Origin: Chthoniobacteraceae bacterium
GTDB taxonomy: Bacteria > Verrucomicrobiota > Verrucomicrobiia > Chthoniobacterales > Chthoniobacteraceae
Length of the DNA stretch: 64,000 bases
Assembly (NCBI GenBank): GCA_947471505.1
Contig: CANIWM010000016.1
Span: 1 to 64,000 of the forward strand
Direction: 5' to 3'
Shown here: piece by piece, positions 38,365 through 48,044 of the stretch
Layout: the number at the start of each line of letters is the position of its first letter
How positions within the stretch are numbered: position 1 is the stretch's first letter
Position numbers and translations under genes: made by a program
Notes under the pieces: model-generated
What the model was told of the DNA's origin: nothing
The model's database searches: none
What the model saw: only the letters and a program-made list of their open reading frames with translations

Positions 38365-40164
38365 CTATATCACCGCCCACTCGGGCTCTGGAGCAGAAAA
38401 CTCAGTCCCCTCCCCCGTCAACGGATGCGTGAATGCGATGCGCGCGGCGTGGAGGCAGAGCGGCGGCTGGCCGAGGGCGAGCGTCTGCTGCGTGCCGAGC
38501 TTGCCGCCGGGCAGATACGCAGCATCACCGCAGATGGGAAACCCGAGGTGCCAAAGATGGACGCGGATTTGGTTCGTGCGACCCGTGAGCGGGCGGGCCT
38601 CGATGAGCGCGGTGCCGTCGGGCAAGCGGCATTTTACCGTGAACTCCGTCTTGGCGTCTATTCCGTCCAACTCGTCCACCGAGCGAGTCCCCATCGCACC
38701 GGGCTCATCGGTGATGCGCGCATCGCACACAAACTCGTCCGCCGTCGGGTGCCCTTGGACGCGGGCGATGTAGGTCTTGCGGACTTCGCCACGCGTGAAC
38801 TGCGGCTGGAGCAGGCTGGCGAAATGGCGCGTGCGCGTGAACAGGACGATGCCCGTGGTGTTCGCATCGAGCCGGTGGCCGGGGTTCGGTTTCTGCGGCG
38901 CATACACTTCGTTGAGTAAGTGCTGGAGCGTGTTACGGAAGAAGCGCCCGCCCGCATGCATGGGCAGCGGGGCGGGTTTGTTCAGCACGATGAGCGCTTC
39001 ATCTTCGTAGAGGATAGTCACGTCGGCGCTTACGTCGGGCTCGATGACTTGCTCGATTTTATGCACAAACCGCTCGCCTGCACGGACGATGCGCTCGGGC
39101 TTCACGGGCTCGTGCGTATCTAGATCAAGCACGCGCTCGGCGGCAAACCGCGCCACCCATTGCTCCTCGCTCATCGCTTTCACGCAGTGCGAAAGCGCCG
39201 CGAGCAGCGTGAAGCCATCGCAATCGCGCGGGATGTTCACGGGCTTGAAATTGTCGTGCGGCACACTGCCCGGCAGCGGGGAAAAAGCGCGGGCGATAGC
39301 AGCCATGCGTCCGGCGATGGCGACGGCGCACTGCTGCTCCGGCGTCTGGAAGCAATACGGGCACGACTTGCCGGGCACGTAGCGCGAGTCCGCCTGCTCC
39401 TCGGCACTGAGCGGCGATTGGCAGGCGAAGCAGCGCGTGGAGTCCGTCTCGCTCAAACTCGGGTCCACGCCGACGCGCTGGTCGAAAACGAAGCACTCCC
39501 CGTCGTAGTGCGCCCCGCCGCATTCCTCGAAGTATTTGAGGATGCCGCCGTCGAGCTGGTAGATATTTTTGAAGCCCTCGCGCTCCATAAACGGCCCCGC
39601 TTTTTCGCACCGGATGCCGCCCGTGCAGAACATCACGATAGGCGTCTCCTTCAGCTCGGCGGGCAATTTCGCCACCGCCTCGGGGAACTCACGGAACGTG
39701 TCCACGCCGATGGGCAGAGCATTGCGGAAGGTGCCGAGCCGCACTTCGTAGTCGTTGCGCGTGTCGAGAAGCGTGACGGCGCGGCCCTCGTCGAGCCACC
39801 GCTTCAGCTCCTTCGCCGCGAGCTTCGGCGAAGTGCGCTTGCCCGGCTCGATACCCTCCACGCCGAAAGCGATGATCTCCTTTTTGAGCCGCACGAGCAT
39901 CCGATTGAACGGCTGATGGTCCGTCTCGCTAAACTTGGGCTCCAGCGCCTCCAAGCCCGGAATACTGCGCAGCTCGGAAAGCAGCGCATCCACATCCGCC
40001 GCCAAGCCAGCGACGAACAAGTTGATCCCCTCCGGGCTCAGCAATATCGTCCCACGCAGCCCGCGCGCCTTACAGAGCCCCTGAAGCCGCGCACGCAGCG
40101 GCTTCAGTTCCGTCAGCGTAGCAAACTTATAGGCAGCGATATTTTGGAAATTCGGCATTCGCAC
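38365..40164 (-). CDS. TrhO rhodanese-type tRNA hydroxylase fused to RluA-family pseudouridine synthase
   Basis: 599 residues with two enzymes. Residues about 1-290 match the TrhO/UPF0176 family: an N-terminal domain (LRGTILLSPEGINLFVAG), a rhodanese domain with the active Cys in MFCTGGIRCEKAGPFM, and a Cys-rich C-terminal part (CFACQSPLSAEEQ, SCPYCFQTPEQQC). TrhO makes 5-hydroxyuridine at position 34 of certain tRNAs. Residues about 385-599 are an RluA-type synthase: VLNKPAPLPMHAGG, the catalytic Asp in HRLDANTTGIVLF, KTYIARVQG and GRTNQIRVHL. A linker (about 295-385) joins them. Both sets of catalytic residues are present. A single protein modifying uridines in two ways is unusual. Confidence 0.9.
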   Translation of the reverse strand: MRMPNFQNIAAYKFATLTELKPLRARLQGLCKARGLRGTILLSPEGINLFVAGLAADVDALLSELRSIPGLEALEPKFSETDHQPFNRMLVRLKKEIIAFGVEGIEPGKRTSPKLAAKELKRWLDEGRAVTLLDTRNDYEVRLGTFRNALPIGVDTFREFPEAVAKLPAELKETPIVMFCTGGIRCEKAGPFMEREGFKNIYQLDGGILKYFEECGGAHYDGECFVFDQRVGVDPSLSETDSTRCFACQSPLSAEEQADSRYVPGKSCPYCFQTPEQQCAVAIAGRMAAIARAFSPLPGSVPHDNFKPVNIPRDCDGFTLLAALSHCVKAMSEEQWVARFAAERVLDLDTHEPVKPERIVRAGERFVHKIEQVIEPDVSADVTILYEDEALIVLNKPAPLPMHAGGRFFRNTLQHLLNEVYAPQKPNPGHRLDANTTGIVLFTRTRHFASLLQPQFTRGEVRKTYIARVQGHPTADEFVCDARITDEPGAMGTRSVDELDGIDAKTEFTVKCRLPDGTALIEARPLTGRTNQIRVHLWHLGFPICGDAAYLPGGKLGTQQTLALGQPPLCLHAARIAFTHPLTGEGTEFSAPEPEWAVI

Positions 40165-40292
40165 GGAGTCTTGGCAAAAGGCGCGATGGAAATCACCGAT
40201 AAAATATGCACCATCACCTCATCAGTTTCGGCGACCGTGCTCACGCACGGAAATTGCCCAAAGGAAACAAGTCCGGCAGACTCCAGTAAAAA

Positions 40293-40514
40293 ATTAACCG
40301 CTTTGCATTCATACTCTTCGCTGCGGTGTGCACTGCTGGGTCCGCCGATTTCGAGAAGGAAATCCGGCCGCTGTTGCAAAAGCACTGCGTCGAATGCCAC
40401 GGCGAGAAAAAGCAGAAGAGTGAATTACGGCTGGAGGCGAAGGGATTTGCGCTCAAGGGTGGGCACGATGGGCCGACTATCGTGCCGGGAAAAGCGGACA
40501 CGTCGCCGTTCTGA
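40293..40514 (+). pseudogene. Truncated copy of the PSD1 cytochrome N-terminus
   Basis: The sequence encodes INRFAFILFAAVCTAGSADF, then [20 protein letters not shown] and KGGHDGPTIVPGKADTSPF followed by a stop. It is a close copy of the first 70 or so codons of the gene at 43607. The start codon has changed from ATG to ATT, and a stop TGA follows where the intact gene continues LFQR. The heme motif CVECH is still present. Some upstream sequence also matches. It is a partial duplicate about 3.3 kb from its parent, with the M66 protease gene between them. Confidence 0.75.
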
Positions 40515-40972
40515 CCCCATTCCCCCATTCCACAAAAGGACGTCGATTTACAACAAATCACAAGGAGTATGGAACTCAATGAAGAGAAAGCCTGCCAAAA
40601 TAAGAAGCCTGTCCGCTTTCCTCGCTCCAGGCACACGAGTTTCCTCGTGACTGCTTCTTCCTCTCGACCAAGAACTCAAATCACGCCCGCTTCCGGCGCC
40701 AGGCGGCAAGGCGGTAACCCCGGCAAGAATGAACACTGAGGAACCCGGTTCGGGAACGCATCATTTTTTGCGTAGCCGGAGATTCTCTGGGCTAACTGGA
40801 ATTTGAGATGCATGGAACTAAATTTTGGATCTCTCCATAGCCGGTTCTACCTGAATGGGAATCCACAAGCATATCTGGCAACGGATTTGTTTAATTGGGC
40901 GCCTCGCGCTGTGTTGACGGCGGCAGGAATGCCGCCGCTCCTTGGCTCGCTTAGGCTCGCAGGCTGCGATTT
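40515..40972. other. Intergenic region without recognised gene
   Basis: This 458-bp gap between the decayed cytochrome copy and the end of the M66 protease gene shows no convincing ORF, RNA gene or hairpin terminator. A 127-codon frame on the plus strand (40803-41186) runs into the protease gene on the other strand and has no family similarity. Confidence 0.4.
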
Positions 40973-43360
40973 TCAGCGCGCAGCGGCGGGGGCTGCGGGC
41001 TTGGGCTGCTGCGGGATTCCATTCACGGTCACGGTGAGCTTTTCGGTCACGGGGGTGATGGTTTCTTTATCGAGCACTTTGCCACGGCTGACGATGGTGA
41101 CGCTGCGGGGCTGGCTGGCGGCGGGGATGTTGACGTGGAATTTGTTCATATACACGCCGCCGAGTCGCTGGCTGGCGAGGCGGTAGCGGAGGACGCCGGT
41201 GCGGGTCTCGACGATGAGTTGGCAATCGGTTTCGTTCACGGATGCGCTGTCGTCGGCGTAGCAAAAGCCGTATGCGCCGTGCAGGGCGGGGTAGATGTAG
41301 GTCTGCTTTTGCCCGGCGGGATCGTAGTAGCCGATGAGCGTGACGACGGGGACGCCGAACTGCTGCGGCTTGCGGTCGAGGGCGCGGTCGGGGGCGGCGC
41401 CTTCGTTCCAGCGCGCGCCGTCGGAGACGTAGGTTTTTTTGAACCCGCGCGGGACGCTCACTTTTTCGCCGTTGACGAGGAGCGTGCTGGAGTAGCCGGC
41501 GGTGTGGTCGATGGAGACGGCGCGGCTGCGGTTTGCGGGTGATGCGGCGGGGAGCGGGATGTCGCGGGTCCAGTTGCCATCGCCCATGGCGACGGTCACG
41601 CGGTCGTGCTCGGCGAGTAGCGCGGCGAGGCTGGCTTCGCTGAGGTCTTTGATGGGGGCGTTTGTTTCGCTGCCGACTTCGATGCGGTGATGATAGGGCT
41701 CCATGCGCGAGGTGGCGTCGTTCCATTTGCTGAAGCCGGTGGGCGATGCGGGGTCGAAGATGGCTTTGCTTTCGAGGAATCGCTGGATGATGGCGGCGCT
41801 GTTTGGGGTGTAGAGGGTGAAGCGGTTGAAGCCTGAGTGGGGTGCGCCGCCGGCCATGGCGTCGAGGCCGAAGGTGCGTCCGTCGAACGGGGGCTGCGAT
41901 TGTTTGTCGAGGGTCGTGTCTTTTCCGCCGCGGGTCGGTGCGAAGTTCGGGATGAAGCGGTTTTTGTCGGCGTCCCAGCCCCACGTGGAGTTGATCTCGC
42001 CGGCGCTGCGGTGGACGGAGCCTTTGAAGCCATCGACGTAGTGGCCGAGGCCGTAGTTGTGCCCGACTTCGTGGCTGAGTTCGTTGCCGATGGAGCTGTC
42101 GAGGGTGACAATGCCGCCGCCGCCCGAGCCGCCGTGGACTTGGATGCCGTTTGAGTATTTGCCGCGATTGTTGTGCGCGGCGAGTTGGGCCGCGACGTAC
42201 GGGTGGCTGCTCTCGCCGCGACCAGCGGTGCTGTGCAGGCCGTAGTTTGCGTTGTCGATGCCGTGGGAGATGAGCTCTTTGCCGATGCTCTGGCGCATGT
42301 TGCCGGTGTGCCAGCCGCCTTCGCTTTCATCGAGGTCTTTGAGCAAAGTTCCGGTGGGCATCATGACTTCGCTGAGCGAGAGCGGGGCGTATTGCGCGAC
42401 GGTGAGGCGGCTGGTCGGGACGGTCTGGAAATATTCGCGATGCGCCTCGGGGTCTTTCGCAAAAGCGAAGGCGTCGCGCGGCGTGGTGAGCATGCCGACG
42501 TCGATGGTGTGGATGAGGAGCTGGCTGGGCGCGCCGACTTTTACTCCGGTGAGATCGCCGGTGAGTGCGCCTTGGCGGATATGGAGCGAGAAGCCGGGGA
42601 CGATGGCTTCCGCCGGGAGCACGCCGCTCCACGCGTCGGTGGAGTAGGTGAGCGCGTTGTTTTCGAGGTCGCCGTCGCGGAACCACTGCCCGCCTACGCA
42701 TTTGAACTGCAGCGTCTGTCCGCGCGACATGCCCGCAGTGCGGCCGCTGTAGTAAATCGTCGAGCCATAGCCCGCGCTGGATTTTGTGCAGACCATTTTG
42801 CCGTCGAGCGCCTTGTCTTGCGGGAGGTAAATGTCGCGCACCCAACTGCCGTCCGCCGTTTCGATCTCGACGACGGCGTGTTGCTTTAGTTCGGCGAGGA
42901 GGAAGGCCGCGGTCTTGTCGCTGAGCTTTTGCAAATCGCGTCCGCGCACCGCGCCCGTGGTTCCCGCGGACGGCGTGAAATCGACCCCGCCCTCCGGCGC
43001 GTTGTCCACGTGGTAGGCGGTCTTTGGCAGGAGCTTTGGCGGGTTGAGATTGAGCGTGCCAAGCGGCTTGCCCTGCGCATCGCGGACGACGACCGAGACG
43101 GGCGTTTTGTCGTCGGCCTTCAGCGGGCGAACGAGCAGCAGGCTTTTGCGCAAGCCGGTGAGGTGCGGCTGGCGATCGCCCTCACGCGGTCGCGCCGGGA
43201 GGATTTGGCTCTGGGCAAAAAGCACCTGCGCGGAGAGCGAGCCTTGCAGGTCGTTCGTCGGCGGGGTGGCGTTGAAAACAAGCGGAGCGGCCGCCTGCAA
43301 AGGCGCGGCGAGAAGCATCGCGGCCATGAGGCCGACGGGCAGAAAGCGTTTGGTAGTCAT
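40973..43360 (-). CDS. Secreted StcE-like zinc metalloprotease (M66 family)
   Basis: About 795 residues from ATG 43360 (MTTKRFLPVGLMAAMLLAAP), which gives a signal peptide; an in-frame start at 43381 would not. The zinc site is HEVGHNYGLGH (HExxHxxGxxH). The surrounding order, with GALTGDLTGVKVGAPSQLLI, TIDVGMLTTPRD, QYAPLSLSEVMMPTG before the site and LDAMAGGAPHSGFNRFTLYT after it, resembles the M66 peptidase StcE/TagA of Gammaproteobacteria. StcE cuts heavily O-glycosylated mucin-type glycoproteins. The C-terminal region (about 560-795) is a beta-rich domain. Mucin-like substrates for this protein are inference. It stands alone, convergent with nothing. Confidence 0.85.
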   Translation of the reverse strand: MTTKRFLPVGLMAAMLLAAPLQAAAPLVFNATPPTNDLQGSLSAQVLFAQSQILPARPREGDRQPHLTGLRKSLLLVRPLKADDKTPVSVVVRDAQGKPLGTLNLNPPKLLPKTAYHVDNAPEGGVDFTPSAGTTGAVRGRDLQKLSDKTAAFLLAELKQHAVVEIETADGSWVRDIYLPQDKALDGKMVCTKSSAGYGSTIYYSGRTAGMSRGQTLQFKCVGGQWFRDGDLENNALTYSTDAWSGVLPAEAIVPGFSLHIRQGALTGDLTGVKVGAPSQLLIHTIDVGMLTTPRDAFAFAKDPEAHREYFQTVPTSRLTVAQYAPLSLSEVMMPTGTLLKDLDESEGGWHTGNMRQSIGKELISHGIDNANYGLHSTAGRGESSHPYVAAQLAAHNNRGKYSNGIQVHGGSGGGGIVTLDSSIGNELSHEVGHNYGLGHYVDGFKGSVHRSAGEINSTWGWDADKNRFIPNFAPTRGGKDTTLDKQSQPPFDGRTFGLDAMAGGAPHSGFNRFTLYTPNSAAIIQRFLESKAIFDPASPTGFSKWNDATSRMEPYHHRIEVGSETNAPIKDLSEASLAALLAEHDRVTVAMGDGNWTRDIPLPAASPANRSRAVSIDHTAGYSSTLLVNGEKVSVPRGFKKTYVSDGARWNEGAAPDRALDRKPQQFGVPVVTLIGYYDPAGQKQTYIYPALHGAYGFCYADDSASVNETDCQLIVETRTGVLRYRLASQRLGGVYMNKFHVNIPAASQPRSVTIVSRGKVLDKETITPVTEKLTVTVNGIPQQPKPAAPAAAR

Positions 43361-43606
43361 GTAGAGTTGCGGGAAGACCATGGCGTGGTCCGGGCGTTTG
43401 CGTCAGGTCTTTTCTGGCCGACTGTACTGCCTGCAAACATCGGATATTGAAGTCGCGCTCTTGATGCTGTCGGTCATATCGACCACGCACCACCGGCTAT
43501 CGTGCCGTCGGCGCAAACCTCGCTGCAGCCGCGCGTGAGTATCTCGCCGAGCGCCCGGCACGATGATTTCGCCTAAACGGAAAGGGTTCGGGAGATTGCA
43601 CAGAGA

Positions 43607-46531
43607 ATGAACCGCTCTGCATTCATACTCTTCGCCGCTGTGAGCACAGCCGCGTCCTCCGATTTCGAAAAGGAAATCCGGCCGCTGCTGCAAAAGCACT
43701 GCACCGAGTGCCACGGCGAGAAAAAGCAGAAGGGCGAATTGCGGCTGGATGCGAAGACGTTCGCGTTCAAAGGCGGGCACGATGGGCCGGCCATTGTGCC
43801 GGGAAAAGCGGACGCGTCGCCGCTTTTTCAGCGAATCACGAGCAGCGATGACGACGAGCGCATGCCGCCGAAGGGCGAGCCGCTTTCTGCTGCCCAAATC
43901 GCAGCGGTGAAGGTGTGGATTGAAGGCGGTGCAGTCTGGCCGGAGGGCGATGCGGACCGCACTGCGGCTGCTGACAAGCGCGCGCAGCATTGGTCGGTGC
44001 AGCCAGTCAAAGTGGCTTCGGCTTTAGCCGAATCGTTCGGCTTGAAGCCCGAACAGCTTTTCATCGACACTTTCATCAATGCGTCGCTTTCCGCAAAAGG
44101 ATTGGCGATGTCGCCCGAAGCAGACCGACGCACGCTCATTCGACGTCTGTCGTTCGATCTCATTGGGCTGCCGCCGGCACCGGAGCGCGTGGAGCAATTT
44201 GTCCGCGACGATGACCCGAAGGCTTACGAGAAGCTGGTGGATGAGCTGCTCGCCTCGCCGCACTACGGCGAGCGCTGGGCGCGGCACTGGCTCGATATCG
44301 CGCACTACGCCGACACGCACGGCTTTGAGCGCGACCAGCTTCGTCCCAACGCATGGCGCTATCGGGACTACGTCATCGATTCGCTCAATGCGGACAAGCC
44401 TTACGACCGGTTCATCCGCGAGCAGATCGCTGGCGATGTATTTGCGCCGGATGACGCGCAGTCGGTCATTGCCACCGGTTTTCTCGCGGCGGGGCCGTGG
44501 GATTTTGTGGGCAATGTGGAGACGCAGAGTGACATGCTGAAACGGGCCGCACGCGCGGGCGATCTCGACGACATGGTCACGCAGGTCATCACGTCCACGA
44601 TGGGCATCACCATCAACTGCGCGCGCTGCCACGACCACAAACTCGATCCCATCACGCAGCAGGAATACTACAGCCTTTGGTCGGTATTTTCAGGCGTGAA
44701 GCGCGGCGAGCGCGAAGTGAGCGCGACGGAATCACGGCGACTCGCGGATGAGAAAGACCGGCGCGGTAAAGAACTCGCACAAACGCGTGCACAAATCGCG
44801 AGACTGGCTGGCGAAGGTCTCGAACTCGCCAAGCTCATTCCCGAGGACTCCGGCATCGACATGCGCACGGGGGCAATCACCAAGGCGAAGCAGGACTATC
44901 ATCGCGACATGCCTACCAACAAAAAGCTGCCGGTCCCATCCATCGGAGCGGTCTTATCCGTTTTCGTCCCCGATGGCCCGGCACCCATTCCCGCGACCAG
45001 CGGCCATTTTTGGGACACCGTCGCAAACCGCCCGCTGAACGCGCAGCGCAGCACCAAGCTGGGCGACACGGATTTCGCCGCAAAAGGCCACACGATGCTC
45101 GCCATGCACACAAACAGCGGCATCACGTTCGACCTCGCGAAGCTGCGCGAGCAAAGCGGCGTCGCAGCCATGCGACTCACCGGACTCGTCGGCTTCGGAG
45201 CCGCGAAAGAAGCTGCTGATACCCGCGCCGACTTCACGGTCTTTATGGATGACGAGTTGAAATTCCAGAAGCTCAAGCTGCGCAAAGACGAGACTGCCGC
45301 GCTCGACGTCGAAGTCCCCGCGACGGCGAAAACGCTCACGCTCATCGCGACCGACGGCGGCGACGGCATCAGCCACGACCTCCTCTTTATCGGCGACCCA
45401 AAACTCGTTCCCTCAGTCGCCGAGACACCCATCACCGAGGCCGATGCCGCTGAGTTGAAAAAACTCCATGCAGTAGCGCAAAAACTTGAGGGCGAAATCA
45501 AAGCGCTTCCTGCGCCTGCGAAAGTCTATGCGATCGTTCCCGACGCGAAGCCGCCCGTCATCAAAGTGCAGCGTCGCGGCAATCCCGAGGACGAAGGCGC
45601 GGAAGTCGCGCCCGCCGCTTTCACGTGGGCAAAGCATGCGCCCGTCTCTCTCGGCGAAAATGCCTCGCCGGAAGGTCAGCGCCGGCGTGCGCTCACCGAG
45701 TGGATCACGCATCCCGACAATCCGCTCACGCGCCGGGTGCTCGTGAACCGGCTGTGGCATCACCACTTCGGCCAAGGACTCGTGACCACGCCGAGCGACT
45801 TCGGACTCGGCGGCGACAAGCCTTCGCACCCGGAGCTACTCGACTGGCTCGCGGGCGAGTTTTTGAAAAGCGGATGGTCGCTCAAGCACATGCACAAGCT
45901 CATTGTCACGAGCGCGGCGTATCGGCAGCAAAGTGGCTTCGGCTCTAGCCGAAATGATGCACCTAAAGCGGCAACTACTTTGGACTCCGCCAACCGTCTC
46001 CTCTGGCGGCAAAACCCACGCCGTCTCGATGCCGAGTCGCTCCGCGACGCCGTGCTCGCGGTGAGCGCGAAACTGAACCTCGAACGCGGCGGTCCGGGCT
46101 ATCGCGATTTCAATTACACCGAGGCCTACGCACCCATCTACGACTACATCACGCCCGACAAACCCGAGCATTGGCGGCGCAGCATCTACCGCTTCATCGT
46201 GCGCACCACGCCGCACCGGTTCATGTCCACGCTCGACTGCCCCGACCCGGCAAATCTCACGCCCGCGCGCTCGCAAACCACCACCGCGCTCCAGGCGCTA
46301 ACGATGTCAAACAACGACTTCATGCTGCGGATCGCCCGCCACATGACCGCGCGCATCGAAACCGAAACCACCTCCCCCGAAGCCGCCATCCGCCGCGCAT
46401 TCGCCCTCGCCTTTCAGCGCGATGCCACCGCCGCCGAACTGCAAGCCGCCACGCCGCTTGTCACCGAGCAGGGTCTCTTCGCCCTCTGCCGGATGCTCAT
46501 CAATGCGAACGAATTCATCTACCTCGATTAA
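43607..46531 (+). CDS. PSD1/DUF1553 cytochrome c protein
   Basis: 974 residues. Signal peptide MNRSAFILFAAVSTAAS, N-terminal heme motif CTECH, the PSCyt1 ending MPPKGEPLSAAQIAAVKVWI, DUF1549/PSCyt2 (about 140-360, RWARHWLDIAHYADTHGFER; second CxxCH in [13 protein letters not shown]), a middle region, and DUF1553/PSD1 (about 700-960, RRVLVNRLWHHHFGQGLV). Four bases separate it from the DUF1501 gene, the standard partner; the pair is probably exported and acts together in the cell envelope. Two palindromic repeats (44009-44050, 45930-45960) lie inside the coding sequence without breaking the frame. A decayed copy of its start lies at 40293. Confidence 0.92.
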   Translation: MNRSAFILFAAVSTAASSDFEKEIRPLLQKHCTECHGEKKQKGELRLDAKTFAFKGGHDGPAIVPGKADASPLFQRITSSDDDERMPPKGEPLSAAQIAAVKVWIEGGAVWPEGDADRTAAADKRAQHWSVQPVKVASALAESFGLKPEQLFIDTFINASLSAKGLAMSPEADRRTLIRRLSFDLIGLPPAPERVEQFVRDDDPKAYEKLVDELLASPHYGERWARHWLDIAHYADTHGFERDQLRPNAWRYRDYVIDSLNADKPYDRFIREQIAGDVFAPDDAQSVIATGFLAAGPWDFVGNVETQSDMLKRAARAGDLDDMVTQVITSTMGITINCARCHDHKLDPITQQEYYSLWSVFSGVKRGEREVSATESRRLADEKDRRGKELAQTRAQIARLAGEGLELAKLIPEDSGIDMRTGAITKAKQDYHRDMPTNKKLPVPSIGAVLSVFVPDGPAPIPATSGHFWDTVANRPLNAQRSTKLGDTDFAAKGHTMLAMHTNSGITFDLAKLREQSGVAAMRLTGLVGFGAAKEAADTRADFTVFMDDELKFQKLKLRKDETAALDVEVPATAKTLTLIATDGGDGISHDLLFIGDPKLVPSVAETPITEADAAELKKLHAVAQKLEGEIKALPAPAKVYAIVPDAKPPVIKVQRRGNPEDEGAEVAPAAFTWAKHAPVSLGENASPEGQRRRALTEWITHPDNPLTRRVLVNRLWHHHFGQGLVTTPSDFGLGGDKPSHPELLDWLAGEFLKSGWSLKHMHKLIVTSAAYRQQSGFGSSRNDAPKAATTLDSANRLLWRQNPRRLDAESLRDAVLAVSAKLNLERGGPGYRDFNYTEAYAPIYDYITPDKPEHWRRSIYRFIVRTTPHRFMSTLDCPDPANLTPARSQTTTALQALTMSNNDFMLRIARHMTARIETETTSPEAAIRRAFALAFQRDATAAELQAATPLVTEQGLFALCRMLINANEFIYLD
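44009..44050. repeat. Intragenic palindromic repeat, copy 1
   Basis: AAAGTGGCTTCGGCTTTAGC then CGAATCG...; the palindromic core TTCGGCTTTAGCCGAA is at 44017-44032. It lies in the frame of the PSD1 gene, read as KVASALAES. Related copies are at 45930 and 48456. Confidence 0.6.
45930..45960. repeat. Intragenic palindromic repeat, copy 2
   Basis: AAAGTGGCTTCGGCTCTAGC then CGAAATGATGC; the palindromic core TTCGGCTCTAGCCGAA is at 45938-45953. It is read in a different frame from copy 1, giving SGFGSSRND, in the segment between YRQ and LLW that varies among the PSD1 genes here. Confidence 0.65.
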
Positions 46532-46534
46532 CCC

Positions 46535-47989
46535 ATGAACTCCGCCTTTCCCTGCCATCAGCAAAAGCGCTCCGTCACCCGCCGCGACTTCCTTTGGGAA
46601 CTCGGCGGCGGACTCGGAGGGGTCGCGCTCTCGGCCATGATGAACGAAGCGCAGGCCGCGACGAATCCACTCGCAGCCAGAGCCGCGCATCATCCCGCGA
46701 AGGCGAAGGCCGTCATCCAAATCTTCTGCCCCGGCGGGCTCAGTCACGTGGATTCGTGGGACTACAAGCCGGAGTTGGCGAAGCGTCAGGGCAAGCCATT
46801 CGATACCGATGGAAAAGTGCAGTTCTTCGCGTCGAAGCCCGGCAACTGCCAGGGCAGCTATTGGCCCTTTCGCCAGCACGGACAGTGCGGACGCTGGATG
46901 AGCGACCTCTTTCCGAAACTCGCGCAGCGCGTGGACGAGATCGCATTCATCCACTCCATGCAGAGCAAATCCGCGCTCCACGGCCCCGCGATGTTCATGG
47001 CGAACAGCGGCTTCATTTTGCCGGGCTTTCCGAGCATGGGCGCGTGGGTCACGTATGGGCTCGGCAGCGTGAGCGAGGACTTGCCCGCGTTCGTCGTGCT
47101 GCCCGATTCGCGCGGACTCCCGCCCGGAGGCGTCATCAATTGGGGCGCGGGTTTTCTCCCTGCGATCCATCAAGGCACCACGCTGAACACCGACCCCGCG
47201 CAGCCGCCCATCGCCGATCTATTTCCGCCAAAAGACTTCGCCCAGCTCACCGGCGCGGCGGAGCAATCGAGCCGCGACTTTTTGCAAACATTGAACCGCG
47301 CACACGCTGCCGAACGCACGGGAAACACGGAACTCGAAGCCCGCATCGCCGCCTACGAACTCGCCGCCCGCCTGCAACTCAGCGCTCCAGAGGCCACCGA
47401 CCTGCGCGGCGAATCGGACGGCACCAAACAGCTCTACAGCCTCGAACACGAAGACATCGGCCCGTTTGGCCGCCAATGCCTACTCGCCCGCCGACTCGTA
47501 GAACGAGGTGTGCGCTTTGTGCAAATCTACTGCGGCGCGGAGAACACCACGGCCAAGAAAATCCGCCCGAACTGGGACAGTCACGAGGACATCGTGCGCG
47601 ACCACGGCTACTGGGGACCCATCCTCGACACCGGTGCCGCCGCGCTGCTCGCCGACCTGAAATCACGCGGTCTGCTCGACAGCACACTCGTCATTTGCAC
47701 GAGCGAATTTGGCCGCCAGCCCGCCGCGCAAGGCAAAGGCCGCGACCACAATCCCGGCGCATTCACCGCGTGGATGGCCGGCGGCGGGATCAAAGGCGGC
47801 ACCGCTTTTGGCGAGACCGATGAACTTGGGTTCAAAGCCGCCGTGGACCCCGCCTACTGCTACGACCTCCACGCCACCGCGCTGCACCTGCTCGGGCTGA
47901 ACCACACGCAACTGAGCTTCTACAACAACGGCGTGCAGCGCCGCCTCACCGACGTGCATGGCCACGTCATCAAAGCAATCCTCGCGTGA
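46535..47989 (+). CDS. DUF1501 protein, Tat-exported
   Basis: 484 residues. The Tat motif is SVTRRDFLWELGGGLGGVAL near residue 15. The family order includes IQIFCPGGLSHVDSWDYKPE, FIHSMQSKSALHGPAMFMAN, LPGFPSMGAWVTYGLGS, RGVRFVQIYCGAENT, STLVICTSEFGRQPAAQGKG-type metal-site segments and RDHNPGAFTAWMAGGG. DUF1501 is a sulfatase/alkaline-phosphatase-like fold of unknown substrate, always found beside PSD1 cytochromes. It starts 4 bp after the partner. Confidence 0.92.
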   Translation: MNSAFPCHQQKRSVTRRDFLWELGGGLGGVALSAMMNEAQAATNPLAARAAHHPAKAKAVIQIFCPGGLSHVDSWDYKPELAKRQGKPFDTDGKVQFFASKPGNCQGSYWPFRQHGQCGRWMSDLFPKLAQRVDEIAFIHSMQSKSALHGPAMFMANSGFILPGFPSMGAWVTYGLGSVSEDLPAFVVLPDSRGLPPGGVINWGAGFLPAIHQGTTLNTDPAQPPIADLFPPKDFAQLTGAAEQSSRDFLQTLNRAHAAERTGNTELEARIAAYELAARLQLSAPEATDLRGESDGTKQLYSLEHEDIGPFGRQCLLARRLVERGVRFVQIYCGAENTTAKKIRPNWDSHEDIVRDHGYWGPILDTGAAALLADLKSRGLLDSTLVICTSEFGRQPAAQGKGRDHNPGAFTAWMAGGGIKGGTAFGETDELGFKAAVDPAYCYDLHATALHLLGLNHTQLSFYNNGVQRRLTDVHGHVIKAILA

Positions 47990-48044
47990 GTCCGGTCAGA
48001 GTTGATGCTGGGAAACGTGCAAATCCACTGACAATCTACAAGCG

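Noticed and set aside
40803-41186. 127-codon frame upstream of the M66 protease end
   Set aside because: No family similarity, and its 3' half overlaps the protease gene on the other strand.
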